Source of the DNA: Pseudomonas sp. RIT288
GTDB lineage: Bacteria > Pseudomonadota > Gammaproteobacteria > Pseudomonadales > Pseudomonadaceae
DNA length: 64,000 nt
Direction: 5' to 3'
NCBI RefSeq assembly: GCF_000631985.1
Contig: NZ_JFYN01000034.1
Span: 310,001-374,000 of the forward strand
Positions within the stretch are counted from its first letter, which is position 1. Each line of letters begins with the position of its first letter. The translations under genes were made by a program, and so were the position numbers. Under the pieces are notes generated by a model, which was given only the letters and a program-made list of their open reading frames with translations, was not told the origin of the DNA and made no database searches. Shown here piece after piece: positions 1-8,544 of the stretch.

Positions 1-134
1 ATATCGACGGCGGTGAGTTGGTACAGACCATCGAGTTGCTGGAAACCCAGGGCGACAGCACCGTGCTGCGCATGAAAGACAGCAGCGCCAGTCAACCGTT
101 GAGCGAAGCGGAGCAACATGACTTTGCCGAGTGA
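1..134 (+). CDS. LolA-like outer membrane lipoprotein carrier (3' end only)
   Basis: Only the last 43 codons are present; the reading frame begins at base 3 and ends with TGA at 132-134. The visible tail (GGELVQTIELLETQGD... ending SEAEQHDFAE) resembles the C-terminus of LolA-like proteins of aryl polyene clusters, which act in the periplasm as carriers of lipidated cargo. It overlaps the start of the MMPL exporter by 17 bases, so the two are co-translated. The assignment rests mostly on position directly before an MMPL gene in an APE cluster; the fragment is too short for certainty. The protein's N-terminus, and any signal peptide, lie outside the window. Confidence 0.5.
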   Translation, partial: IDGGELVQTIELLETQGDSTVLRMKDSSASQPLSEAEQHDFAE

Positions 135-2457
135 ACGCAGGCTGCCGTGGCTGTTTCTGATCCTGCTGCTGGCGGTCGTCGCGCTGGCCGGATGGCAGTG
201 GCGCGACGGTGCACCGCTGTCGGCCAACCTCATGGAACTGGTGCCCGGGACCAATCCTGACGCCCTCGAACTGCGCGCCGAACAACGCATGCAGGAGCCG
301 CTCAATCGGGAAATGCTGGTGCTGGTCGGCCATGCCGATCGCCAGCAAGCGGTGGCCATGGCGCAGACCCTGGGCGAGCAATGGCAGGCCAGCGGTCTGT
401 TCGAAAAGGTCCAGTGGAACCTGCAGGCGGATCTGCCGGCGCTGCGCACGCAACTGCTGCAAGGTCGACTGGCGATGCTCTCGGCGGATGACCGGCAACT
501 GCTGAGCGAGCATCCCGATGCGTTCATTCAGCAACGGGTGCAGGCGCTGTTCGACCCGTTCAACGGTTTCACTCTGGTACCGAGCCAAGACGACTGGCTA
601 GGCCTGACCGGGCGCATCCAGAACAGCCAGCCGAAACACGGCGCGGTGCAACTGGACATCGGCAGCGGCGCACTGGTCGCCGATGCCGACGGCAAGAGCT
701 GGGTGCTGCTGCGCGCGCGCACCACCGGCAATGCCTTCGACATGAACCTGCCGCTGAAAGTCGCCGATCTGCTGCAGCACAGTCGCGCGCAGGCAGCGAA
801 AGCCGACGTACAACTGTTGGCCGCCAGCGGCCTGCTCTACGCCGCCAACGGTCAGCAACAAGCCACCCGCGAAATGACCTGGGTCGGCGGCGGCGCCACC
901 CTCGGGATTCTGCTGTTGCTGCTGTTGGCGTTTCGTCGCTGGCGGGTGCTGCTGGCGTTCGTGCCGGTGCTGGTGGGCATGCTGTTCGGCGCGGTGGCCT
1001 GCGTGGCGTTGTTCGGCCACATGCATGTGATGACGCTGGTGCTCGGTTCCAGCCTGATCGGCGTGGCGGTGGATTACCCGCTGCACTATCTGTCGAAAAG
1101 CTGGAGCCTCAAGCCGTGGCGCAGCTGGCCGGCGCTGCGCCTGACCCTGTCCGGACTGACGCTGAGCCTGATCACCAGCGCCATCGGTTATCTGGCGCTG
1201 GCCTGGACGCCCTTCCCGGCGCTGACGCAAATCGCAGTGTTCTCCGCCGCCGGCTTGCTCGGCGCTTATTTGTCGGCGGTGTGCCTGCTGCCGGCCCTGC
1301 TGAAAAACGTTGAACTGCAGCCGGCGCAATGGCCGCTGCGTCTGGCCGAGCGTCTGGTGCAACTGCGCGAAACCCTGCTCGAACACGTGCGCACCCCGGT
1401 GCTGCTGGCGCTGCTGATCGCCTTCTGCGCCGGCGGTCTGGTGCAGCTGCAAAGCAAGAACGACATCCGCCAGTGGGTCGGTGCGCCACAACGCCTGACC
1501 GATGAAGCACAAACCATCGCACGCATCACCGGCTATCAGCCGACCAGCCAGTTCTTCCTCGTGCGTGGCGCCAATCAGCAGCAACTGCTGGAGCGTCAGG
1601 CTGCGTTGAGCGAGCGTCTGCAGCAACTGGTCAACCTCGACAAGCTGCAAGGCTACCTGGCGCTTGATCAACTGCTCAGTCCGCCGAGCCAGCAACAGCA
1701 GGTTCGCGAAGCGCTGAGCAAAATGCCGCAGTTCTGGCAGCCGTTGCTCGACCTCGGCGTACCGCTCGCGGCGTTGCAAACCGAGTTGCAACAGTTGCAG
1801 AAGCTGCCCGCCGAGGACATCGACGCGGCACTGGCCGGGCCGTTGGGCGAGCCTTACCGCACGCTGTGGCTCGGGCCGACCGATGACGGCGTGGCGGCGA
1901 TGACCAGCCTGCAAGGGCTGAACAATCCGTCACTGCTGCGGGTGCAGGCGCTGGACTTGCCGGGGGTGATGCTGGTCGATCGTCTCGGCGAATTGAACGC
2001 GGTGTTCGCCGAGACCCAAATCAGCGCCGCCGAACTGAAACTCGCCTCCTGCGTGTTGATCGTGCTGGTGTTGATCGTGCCGTTCGGCTTCGGCGGCGCC
2101 TTGCGCATCGTCGCCCTGCCGTTGCTGGCGGCACTGTGCAGCCTGGCCAGCCTCGGTTGGCTCGGCCAGCCGCTGACGCTGTTCAGCCTGTTCGGCCTGC
2201 TGCTGGTAACGGCGATCAGCGTCGATTACGCGATCCTCATGCGTGAGCAGGTCGGCGGTGCGGCTGTCAGCCTGCTGGGCACCTTGCTGGCAGCGCTGAC
2301 GACCTGGCTGTCGTTCGGGCTGCTGGCGGTGTCCAGTACGCCGGCGGTGAGCAACTTCGGCCTGGCGGTAAGCCTCGGGCTGGCCTTCAGTTTCATTCTG
2401 GCGCCGTGGGCCGGACGTCACGTCCACCGCGCCGCCGTCGTGGAGTCGGCAGCATGA
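118..2457 (+). CDS. MMPL/RND-family exporter of the aryl polyene cluster
   Basis: A 779-residue inner membrane protein with the duplicated RND/MMPL layout: one N-terminal membrane helix (about residues 10-28), a periplasmic domain, a five-helix block (about 258-400), then a second helix near 430, a second periplasmic domain and a second block (about 640-770). Each block carries the hallmark VDY motif (GVAVDY with Asp near residue 319; ISVDY with Asp near 703), the likely proton-relay residues. In APE clusters such a protein is thought to move the aryl polyene-lipid toward the outer membrane with LolA-like and lipoprotein partners; the substrate here is inferred from context. It overlaps the upstream gene by 17 bases and the next by ATGA. 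Confidence 0.85.
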   Translation: MTLPSERRLPWLFLILLLAVVALAGWQWRDGAPLSANLMELVPGTNPDALELRAEQRMQEPLNREMLVLVGHADRQQAVAMAQTLGEQWQASGLFEKVQWNLQADLPALRTQLLQGRLAMLSADDRQLLSEHPDAFIQQRVQALFDPFNGFTLVPSQDDWLGLTGRIQNSQPKHGAVQLDIGSGALVADADGKSWVLLRARTTGNAFDMNLPLKVADLLQHSRAQAAKADVQLLAASGLLYAANGQQQATREMTWVGGGATLGILLLLLLAFRRWRVLLAFVPVLVGMLFGAVACVALFGHMHVMTLVLGSSLIGVAVDYPLHYLSKSWSLKPWRSWPALRLTLSGLTLSLITSAIGYLALAWTPFPALTQIAVFSAAGLLGAYLSAVCLLPALLKNVELQPAQWPLRLAERLVQLRETLLEHVRTPVLLALLIAFCAGGLVQLQSKNDIRQWVGAPQRLTDEAQTIARITGYQPTSQFFLVRGANQQQLLERQAALSERLQQLVNLDKLQGYLALDQLLSPPSQQQQVREALSKMPQFWQPLLDLGVPLAALQTELQQLQKLPAEDIDAALAGPLGEPYRTLWLGPTDDGVAAMTSLQGLNNPSLLRVQALDLPGVMLVDRLGELNAVFAETQISAAELKLASCVLIVLVLIVPFGFGGALRIVALPLLAALCSLASLGWLGQPLTLFSLFGLLLVTAISVDYAILMREQVGGAAVSLLGTLLAALTTWLSFGLLAVSSTPAVSNFGLAVSLGLAFSFILAPWAGRHVHRAAVVESAA

Positions 2458-3617
2458 TGGTCGTCAGCTTCTGGCTGATGGCCCTGGCACTGTTCGCTGT
2501 GGCGACCGGTGTCGGTCGGCATTTCGGCCTGATCCCGATCGTCAGCCAGTTGCTGCTGGCCAGCTTCGGTTTGCCGCTGCTGATGTATTTCTGGATCGAA
2601 CCGGGCTGGCAGCTCAGCGGCGCCGAACTGATTGCGCCGGGGTGGCTGAAAGACCTCTACAGCCTGAGTTTTGCGCTGTTGCTCGGGCACATTCTCAGTG
2701 ATGTGATCGACCTGCGACTGGACCGCCAGAGCGTGAAAATCGCCGTGCCGAGTTTTGCCGTGCCGTTCGCTTGCGGTCTGGCCGCCGCCTGCTGGCTGCT
2801 GCCGGCGCAACCGTGGCTGAACTCGCTGGCGATCGGTCTGGTGTTCGCGATCACGGCGATCCCGGTGCTGTACCTGTACCTGCGCCACATCGACTATCCG
2901 CCCGCCGCCACCCGGCGTCTGGTGCAGACCGCCATCCTCATCGACCTGACCTGCTGGACACTGTTCGGCCTCGCTCAGGGCAGTCTGCATTTGAGCAGTC
3001 TGTTGCTGCCGCTCGGCTTGGCCTGCGTGCCGGTGCTGCTGCATCTGTTGCGCGTGCGTCGACCGCTGACCTACAGCCTCGGCTTCTTCGCGCTGCTGGT
3101 GCTGGCCGAGCACTACAAGCTCAACGCGCTGATTTTCGGCATCGGTTATCTGCTGTGCATGGCCTTGCTGAAAGTGCCATTGGTGCTGCCATTGCCCGCG
3201 CGGTGGATGAGCCGTTTGCAGACGTGGATCGCGATCCCGCTGATCCTCACCTTCGGCATCGTGCAGATCGACGTGCACAGCGCCCTCGCCAGCCTCGGCG
3301 CAGTGCAATGGGCGGCGCTGCTGCTGTTGCCGATTGCCAGTAAACTGCTCGGCAACTGGCTGGGTCTTGGCTGGGCCGGTGCCTCGTTCGAAGGCGCCAG
3401 CCGCTGGCGTGAAAGCGTGCTGCTGAACATTCGCGGCTTGAGCGAAATCGTCTTTCTCAATCTGTTGCTGCAACAACAGCTGATCAGCCCGGCACTGTAC
3501 TTCGCGCTGATGCTGATGGGCCTGATCGCGACGCTGTTGCCGGCCCTGATCGGCCTGCACCGCGCGCCCCTGAAAACCATCGCCACTGCGCCCGGGAGTT
3601 CACGTGCCAACCGTTGA
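2454..3617 (+). CDS. CPA2 cation/proton exchanger-like membrane protein in the APE cluster
   Basis: A 387-residue, very hydrophobic protein with about 11-12 predicted membrane helices. I start it at ATG 2454, which overlaps the MMPL stop as ATGA and follows a GGAG at suitable spacing. Two stretches resemble the Na+/H+ exchanger (CPA2) fold: ITAIPVLYLYL followed by a helix ending ILIDLTCW, and NIRGLSEIVFLNLLL (Arg near residue 327), which matches the NTRGLxELIVLN block of CPA2 antiporters. The usual Asp-Asp ion-binding pair of VDDVLAW is reduced here to Ile-Asp (Asp near residue 164). It may be an exchanger of altered mechanism or a scaffold recruited to pigment export. Family assignment is by eye. 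Confidence 0.6.
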   Translation: MMVVSFWLMALALFAVATGVGRHFGLIPIVSQLLLASFGLPLLMYFWIEPGWQLSGAELIAPGWLKDLYSLSFALLLGHILSDVIDLRLDRQSVKIAVPSFAVPFACGLAAACWLLPAQPWLNSLAIGLVFAITAIPVLYLYLRHIDYPPAATRRLVQTAILIDLTCWTLFGLAQGSLHLSSLLLPLGLACVPVLLHLLRVRRPLTYSLGFFALLVLAEHYKLNALIFGIGYLLCMALLKVPLVLPLPARWMSRLQTWIAIPLILTFGIVQIDVHSALASLGAVQWAALLLLPIASKLLGNWLGLGWAGASFEGASRWRESVLLNIRGLSEIVFLNLLLQQQLISPALYFALMLMGLIATLLPALIGLHRAPLKTIATAPGSSRANR

Positions 3618-4851
3618 AATGCAACGTCGTCAGGTAGTGATCATCGGTGCCGGCCCGTCCGGCGCCATCGCCGCTGCGCTGCTCACGCGCAAGGGCCACG
3701 ATGTGCTGGTGCTCGAGCGCCAGCACTTCCCGAGGTTCTCCATCGGCGAAAGCCTGCTCAGCCATTGCCTGGATTTCGTCGAAGAGGCCGGTATGCTCGA
3801 CGCCGTCAACGCCGCCGGCTTCCAGCACAAGACCGGTGCTGCGTTCGCCTGGGGCGAGCGCTACAGCGCCTTCGATTTCAGCGACACCTTCACCGCAGGT
3901 AAACCCACCACGTTCCAGGTGCAGCGCGCCGATTTCGACAAGCTGCTGGCCGATCAGGCTGAATTGCAGGGTGCCGAAATCCGCTACGGCGACGCCATCG
4001 TCCGCGTCGATTTCGACCGCGCCAAGCCGCAGCTCGACGTGCTGCGCGAAGACGGCAGCGAGTACCGCGTCGACGCGGATTTTGTACTCGACGCCAGCGG
4101 TTACGGGCGCGTGCTGTCGCGCTTGCTCGAGCTGGAAGCACCATCGAATTTCCCGGTGCGCCAGGCGGTGTTCACCCACGTTGAAGATCACATCGACAAC
4201 CCGGCCTTCGACCGCGAGAAGATCCTCGTCACCACCCACCCCGAGCACCGCGACATCTGGTTCTGGACGATCCCGTTCAGCAACGGTCGCTGCTCGGTGG
4301 GCGTGGTGGCTGCCGCCGAACACTTCAAGGGTCGCGACAGCGATCTGGACGCCTGCCTGCGCGGCTTCATCGCCGAAACCCCGAGCCTTGCAGGCGTGCT
4401 GGACAACGCCGTGTGGGACACCCCGGCGCGCACCCTCGGCGGTTATGCGGCCAATGTGAAAACCCTGCATGGTCCGGGCTTCGCCCTGCTCGGCAACGCC
4501 GCGGAGTTTCTCGACCCGGTGTTCTCTTCGGGCGTGACCATCGCCATGCGTTCGGCGAGCATGGCCGCCGCCGTCCTGCACCGGCAGTTGCAGGGCGAAA
4601 CCGTCGACTGGCAGCGCGAGTTCGCCGAGCCACTCAAACGTGGTGTCGACACGTTTCGCTGCTACGTCGAAGGCTGGTACGCCGGCACCTTCCAGGACGT
4701 GATTTTTTATCAAGACAGTCAGGCCGACATACGCCGAATGATCTGCTCGATCCTCGCCGGCTACGCCTGGGATGAACGCAACCCGTTCGTCAGCGAAGCG
4801 CGCCGCCGGTTGAAGATGATTTCCGAACTCTGTGCAAAGGACGCCCCATGA
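3604..4851 (+). CDS. FAD-dependent halogenase-like oxidoreductase
   Basis: A 415-residue flavoprotein of the tryptophan halogenase/geranylgeranyl reductase superfamily. The GTG start at 3604 has GGGAG five bases upstream; ATG 3619 has none. It shows the N-terminal FAD dinucleotide fold (VVIIGAGPSG, residues 11-20), the acidic end of the second strand (LERQ), the FSIGES segment near 46-50, and WFWTIP at 219-224, which fits the WxWxIP signature of flavin-dependent halogenases. Lys76, in FQHKTGAAFAWG, lies where the catalytic lysine of halogenases sits. It may halogenate the aryl head group or the polyene, or it may be a plain flavin oxidoreductase. It overlaps its neighbours on both sides within the APE operon. 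Confidence 0.75.
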   Translation: MPTVEMQRRQVVIIGAGPSGAIAAALLTRKGHDVLVLERQHFPRFSIGESLLSHCLDFVEEAGMLDAVNAAGFQHKTGAAFAWGERYSAFDFSDTFTAGKPTTFQVQRADFDKLLADQAELQGAEIRYGDAIVRVDFDRAKPQLDVLREDGSEYRVDADFVLDASGYGRVLSRLLELEAPSNFPVRQAVFTHVEDHIDNPAFDREKILVTTHPEHRDIWFWTIPFSNGRCSVGVVAAAEHFKGRDSDLDACLRGFIAETPSLAGVLDNAVWDTPARTLGGYAANVKTLHGPGFALLGNAAEFLDPVFSSGVTIAMRSASMAAAVLHRQLQGETVDWQREFAEPLKRGVDTFRCYVEGWYAGTFQDVIFYQDSQADIRRMICSILAGYAWDERNPFVSEARRRLKMISELCAKDAP

Positions 4852-5573
4852 ATTACTTGAGCGACAGCTACGTCGAGGAAACCCGCTTCGGTTTCTGGTT
4901 CCTGCGCAGCCACACCTGGCAGCACCATGTGTTACGCGTGGCGATCAACGACCTGCGCGGGTTGTTCAGCGAGTCGCTGCCGGCCAATCCGGTGCTGCTG
5001 GATGCCGGCTGTGGTCAGGGCAAATCGTTCCGCCACCTGCGCCAGACCTTCGCCCCACTGCGTCTGATCGGCGTCGATGCCGATCCGCACAGCCTGCAAC
5101 TGAGCGCCGAAGAAGCGGTGCGGCAGGGCTTCGACGTCGAGCTGATCGGCAGCGACTGCGCAACGCTAAATGTGGCCGATGCCAGTGTCGACCTGCTGTT
5201 CTGCCATCAGACCTTTCATCATCTGGTCGAACAGGAAAAAGCCCTCGCCGAGTTCTACCGCGTACTGAAGCCGGGCGGTTATCTGCTGTTCGCCGAGTCC
5301 ACCGAGGCTTACATTGATACTTGGGTGATCCGCTGGCTGTTCCGCCATCCGATGCATGTGCAGAAGAGCGCCGCGCAGTACCTGGAGATGATTCGCCAGC
5401 AGGGTTTCGAGTTTGGCGAGCGCAATGTCTCGTACCCATATCTGTGGTGGAGCCGGTCGCAGGATTTCGGACTGCTGGAACGATTCGGATTGCGCCGGCC
5501 AAAGCCGTTTGGCAAGCGTGAGGAAACGTTGGTGAATGTCGTTGCCCGCAAGCCGCTTGAAGGTGATCGTTGA
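4848..5573 (+). CDS. Class I SAM-dependent methyltransferase of the APE cluster
   Basis: A 241-residue cytoplasmic enzyme with a Rossmann-type SAM fold: motif I is LLDAGCGQGKS (about residues 46-56), followed by the acidic residue in LIGVDADP, then a post-I/II region with SVDLLFCHQTFHHL and LKPGGYLLFAEST. These match the methyltransferase 11/25 families. Its start overlaps the halogenase-like gene stop as ATGA. APE head groups carry ring methyl and methoxy decorations, so methylation of the aryl unit or of a lipid carrier is the likely role, but the substrate cannot be read from the sequence. The stop codon is followed within 15 bases by a REP dyad. Confidence 0.75.
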   Translation: MNYLSDSYVEETRFGFWFLRSHTWQHHVLRVAINDLRGLFSESLPANPVLLDAGCGQGKSFRHLRQTFAPLRLIGVDADPHSLQLSAEEAVRQGFDVELIGSDCATLNVADASVDLLFCHQTFHHLVEQEKALAEFYRVLKPGGYLLFAESTEAYIDTWVIRWLFRHPMHVQKSAAQYLEMIRQQGFEFGERNVSYPYLWWSRSQDFGLLERFGLRRPKPFGKREETLVNVVARKPLEGDR

Positions 5574-5587
5574 TGCGACACATAACC

Positions 5588-5678
5588 TGTAGGAGTGAGC
5601 CTGCTCGCGATAGCGATGGGTCAGCCAGCCTCTTTGTTGAATGTGCCGGCGTCTTCGCGAGCAGGTTCGCTCCCACAG
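5588..5678. repeat. REP dyad, family A (at a gene start)
   Basis: TGTAGGAGTGAGCCTGCTCG at the left is inverted at the right as CGAGCAGGTTCGCTCCCACA, separated by about 50 variable bases. It sits in frame in the extended start of the DUF3261 gene. Confidence 0.85.
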
Positions 5679-6169
5679 TGTCCGCGTTGTGGCGACTTTT
5701 TGTGGTCAGCATGATGCTTCTGTTGAGCGCCTGCGCCAGCCAGGCCCCGCTGCCAGCGGGCAACCCGACGCTGCCGTTACCGCTGCAACTGCACATCGAA
5801 CGCCAGCAAGCCGATCAGCGTCAGGACTGGTTGTTGGTGATCCAGCGCGAAGGCCCCGGCATCCGCTGGTCGATGATGGACCCGCTGGGCATCCCGCAGG
5901 CGCGTCAGCAACTGATCGACGGTCGCTGGCAGGCCGACGGGCTGCTGCCGCCCAACCCGGAAGCCCGGGAGCTGTTTGCCGCGTTGCTGTTCGCCCTGAC
6001 GCCGTCCGGCGAACTGGCGCGCAATTATCCCGTCGCACAACAGCAGGGCGAGCAACGCACGCTGGCGCCGCGCTGGACGATCCGTTATGCACAACCGTTG
6101 AGTTTCCAATTGAACCTGCCCCAAGGCCCGCACTATCGGGTTTCTGCCCTCGGTGAACCGACGCCATGA
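5678..6169 (+). CDS. DUF3261-type lipoprotein of the APE cluster
   Basis: A small exported lipoprotein: LFVVSMMLLLSAC is a signal peptide with a lipobox ending in Cys, followed by about 145 residues containing GIRWSMMDPLGIPQARQQL and a C-terminal beta-rich region, as in DUF3261 proteins of APE clusters. The start is unclear. The frame is open back to ATG 5573, which overlaps the methyltransferase stop (TGATG), but codons 5-35 of that version are a REP dyad and would put 52 residues before the lipobox Cys. I prefer GTG 5678, which gives a normal signal peptide although its ribosome binding site is poor. It overlaps the next gene by ATGA. Confidence 0.7.
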   Translation: MSALWRLFVVSMMLLLSACASQAPLPAGNPTLPLPLQLHIERQQADQRQDWLLVIQREGPGIRWSMMDPLGIPQARQQLIDGRWQADGLLPPNPEARELFAALLFALTPSGELARNYPVAQQQGEQRTLAPRWTIRYAQPLSFQLNLPQGPHYRVSALGEPTP

Positions 6170-7362
6170 CTGCCTACCTCAATGCCCTCGGCGTGATCTG
6201 CGCCTTGGGCCGCGACAAGCAACAGGTCGCGCACAACCTGTTTGCCGGTGACTGCTCGGGCATGCGCCGCGAGTCCGGCTGGGTGGCCGGGCGTGAGTTG
6301 CCGGTGGCGGCGGTGCACGGTGAGCTGGCGGCGATTCCGGCCGAACTGGCCGACCAGAGCAGCCGCAACAATCAACTGCTGCTGGAAGCCGCGCTGCAGA
6401 TTCGCGAGGACATCGACCGGGCGATCCAAATCTATGGTCGCGAACGCATCGGCGTGGTGCTCGGCACCAGCACCTCGGGGATCGACGAAGCCAGTCGCGG
6501 GTTGGCGCATTACCTTCGCGAGCAGCAGTTCCCTGCTGAGTACGACTATCGGCAACAGGAGCTCGGCGCCCCGGCGAATTTTCTTGCCGACTGGCTGCAA
6601 CTGAGCGGCCCGGCCTATGTGATTTCCACTGCCTGCACTTCCAGTGCGCGGGCGTTGATGAGCGCGCAGCGCCTGCTCGATCTCGGCCTGTGCGACGCGG
6701 TGCTGTGCGGCGGGGTCGACAGCCTGTGCAAACTGACGCTCAACGGTTTCACTTCACTGGAAGCGGTGTCCGACGAGCGCTGCAATCCGTTCTCGGCCAA
6801 CCGCAATGGCATTAATATCGGCGAAGCGGCGGTGCTGTTTCTGATGAGCAAGCAACGCGGCGACGGCCCGGCCATTGCCCTGCTCGGCAGCGGCGCCAGC
6901 TCCGACGCGCACCACATTTCCGCGCCGGAACCGAGCGGCCGCGGCGCCCTGCAAGCGATGCAGAAAGCCTTGCACCGCGCGCAACTGCAAGCCGGTCAAA
7001 TCAGCTACCTGAACCTGCACGGCACCGCGACCCAGCACAACGATGCGATGGAAAGTCTGGCGGTCGCCACGCTGTTCCCTGAAGGCGTGGCCTGCTCGTC
7101 GACCAAGCCGATGACCGGGCACACTCTCGGCGCTGCCGGTGCCCTCGAAGCGGCGTTCTGCTGGCTGAGCCTGAGCGCCGACAACCCGCAGCAAGCGTTG
7201 CCGCCACACGTCTGGGACGCCCAGCCCGAACCCGACTTGCCGGCGCTGAAGTGGGTGACCGCGAGCGAACGCCTGTCGTCCATTGCACCCCGCTACTTGA
7301 TGAGCAACTCGTTTGCTTTCGGCGGCAACAACGTCAGCCTGATTATCGGAGACGCCCCATGA
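6166..7362 (+). CDS. apeO: Beta-ketoacyl synthase, ApeO-like
   Basis: A 398-residue thiolase-fold ketosynthase with a complete Cys-His-His triad: Cys157 in STACTSS, His285 in LHGTATQ and His319 in GHTLGAAGALE. It therefore catalyses decarboxylative condensation and is not a chain length factor. In the characterised APE system of Xenorhabdus, the KS encoded after the lipoprotein gene is ApeO, which pairs with the chain length factor ApeC; the matching CLF gene would lie left of this window. The start overlaps the lipoprotein stop as ATGA and the stop overlaps the dehydratase start as ATGA, so the PKS proteins are made in a fixed ratio. Family assignment is firm; the O versus R assignment rests on gene order. 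Confidence 0.85.
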   Translation: MTAYLNALGVICALGRDKQQVAHNLFAGDCSGMRRESGWVAGRELPVAAVHGELAAIPAELADQSSRNNQLLLEAALQIREDIDRAIQIYGRERIGVVLGTSTSGIDEASRGLAHYLREQQFPAEYDYRQQELGAPANFLADWLQLSGPAYVISTACTSSARALMSAQRLLDLGLCDAVLCGGVDSLCKLTLNGFTSLEAVSDERCNPFSANRNGINIGEAAVLFLMSKQRGDGPAIALLGSGASSDAHHISAPEPSGRGALQAMQKALHRAQLQAGQISYLNLHGTATQHNDAMESLAVATLFPEGVACSSTKPMTGHTLGAAGALEAAFCWLSLSADNPQQALPPHVWDAQPEPDLPALKWVTASERLSSIAPRYLMSNSFAFGGNNVSLIIGDAP

Positions 7363-7823
7363 ACGACTGGCCGCTCGCCGAATTGCTGCCCCACGCTGGC
7401 GACATGATTCTGATCGAGCACATCCTCGGTTTCGACGAAGAGCAGATCCACACCCGCCTCACGGTCAAGCCCGACGGCTTGTTCAGCCTGCCCGACGGCA
7501 GCCTGCCGGCGTGGGTCGGCATCGAGTTGATGGCGCAGAGCGTCGCCGCGTTCGCCGGTTGCCATGCACGGCAGAAGGGCAACCCGGTGGAGCTGGGTTT
7601 CCTCCTCGGCACGCGCAAATTCGAGTGCAACGTCGAGGCGTTTCCGGCCGGCAGCGAACTGACCATCCACGGTATCCGTTCGCTGGAAGACGACAACGGC
7701 ATGGGTGTTTTCGAATGCCACATCAACGCCCCCGGCATCGAGGCCAGCGCACGCTTGAACGTGTTCCGCCCGCCGCAGCCCAGCCAATACCTTGAACAAA
7801 ACAGAGAGTCGAACGATGACTGA
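7359..7823 (+). CDS. apeP: ApeP-like hotdog 3-hydroxyacyl-ACP dehydratase
   Basis: A 154-residue single hotdog domain. LLPHAGDMILIE carries the catalytic His (residue 12), and GIELMAQ contributes a Glu/Gln pair (residues 56 and 60), as in FabZ/FabA-like and ApeP dehydratases. In APE biosynthesis the dehydratase removes water from the 3-hydroxyacyl-ACP intermediate after ketoreduction, and the missing enoyl reduction leaves the conjugated double bonds. ApeP is reported to work as a heterocomplex with a second hotdog protein, ApeI, which would be encoded upstream of the window. The ATG at 7359 overlaps the KS stop as ATGA. Confidence 0.85.
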   Translation: MNDWPLAELLPHAGDMILIEHILGFDEEQIHTRLTVKPDGLFSLPDGSLPAWVGIELMAQSVAAFAGCHARQKGNPVELGFLLGTRKFECNVEAFPAGSELTIHGIRSLEDDNGMGVFECHINAPGIEASARLNVFRPPQPSQYLEQNRESNDD

Positions 7824-8544
7824 ATCCGTACTGGTCACCGGCTCCAGCCGTGGCATCGGCCGCGCCATTGCCTTGCGTCTGGCGCAGGCCGGGCATGACA
7901 TCGTCTTGCATTGCCGCAGCGGCGTGGCTGAAGCCCAGGCCGTGAAAGCCGAAGTCGAAGCACTGGGGCGTCACGCGCGCATCCTGCAATTCGACGTCGC
8001 CGACCGCGAAACCTGCAAAATCATTCTCGAAACCGACGTCGAAACCCACGGCGCCTATTACGGCGTGGTGCTCAACGCCGGCCTGACCCGCGATGGCGCT
8101 TTTCCGGCGCTGAGCGATGACGATTGGGACGTGGTGCTGCGCACCAACCTCGACGGTTTCTACAACGTCCTGCACCCGGTGATGATGCCGATGATCCGCC
8201 GTCGCGCCGCCGGTCGGATCGTCTGCATCACCTCGGTGTCGGGTTTGATCGGCAACCGTGGCCAGGTCAACTACAGCGCCTCAAAGGCCGGGGTGATCGG
8301 CGCCGCGAAAGCGTTGGCGATTGAACTGGGCAAGCGCAAAATCACCGTTAACTGCGTCGCGCCGGGCCTGATCGATACGGCGATGCTCGACGAAAACGTG
8401 CCGGTGGAAGAACTGATGAAAATGATCCCCGCACAACGCATGGGCACCCCGGAAGAGGTCGCTGCTGCGGTGAATTTCCTGATGTCGGCGGAAGCCTCGT
8501 ACATCACCCGTCAGGTCCTGGCGGTCAACGGAGGCCTGTGCTGA
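7816..8544 (+). CDS. apeQ: 3-ketoacyl-ACP reductase, ApeQ/FabG-like
   Basis: A 242-residue short-chain dehydrogenase. The NADPH-binding motif is TGSSRGIG near the N-terminus, NAG follows the fourth strand, and the catalytic set is Ser140, Tyr153 and Lys157 (YSASK). The C-terminus (INGG-like VNGGLC) is FabG-like. It reduces the 3-keto group of the growing polyene on its carrier protein. The ATG at 7816 is inside the end of the dehydratase gene (8-base overlap). An upstream in-frame start at 7792 would lengthen the overlap without a better ribosome binding site. It is distinct from the housekeeping fabG, which is normally in the fabD-G-acpP cluster. Confidence 0.88.
   Translation: MTESVLVTGSSRGIGRAIALRLAQAGHDIVLHCRSGVAEAQAVKAEVEALGRHARILQFDVADRETCKIILETDVETHGAYYGVVLNAGLTRDGAFPALSDDDWDVVLRTNLDGFYNVLHPVMMPMIRRRAAGRIVCITSVSGLIGNRGQVNYSASKAGVIGAAKALAIELGKRKITVNCVAPGLIDTAMLDENVPVEELMKMIPAQRMGTPEEVAAAVNFLMSAEASYITRQVLAVNGGLC

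Noticed and set aside
598-1914. A 438-codon frame on the - strand inside the MMPL gene
   Set aside because: Gln/Arg-rich antisense shadow; the + strand gene has clear membrane topology and conserved motifs.
3484-4713. A 409-codon frame on the - strand opposite the halogenase-like gene
   Set aside because: No domain, no ribosome binding site; the + strand protein has FAD and WxWxIP motifs.
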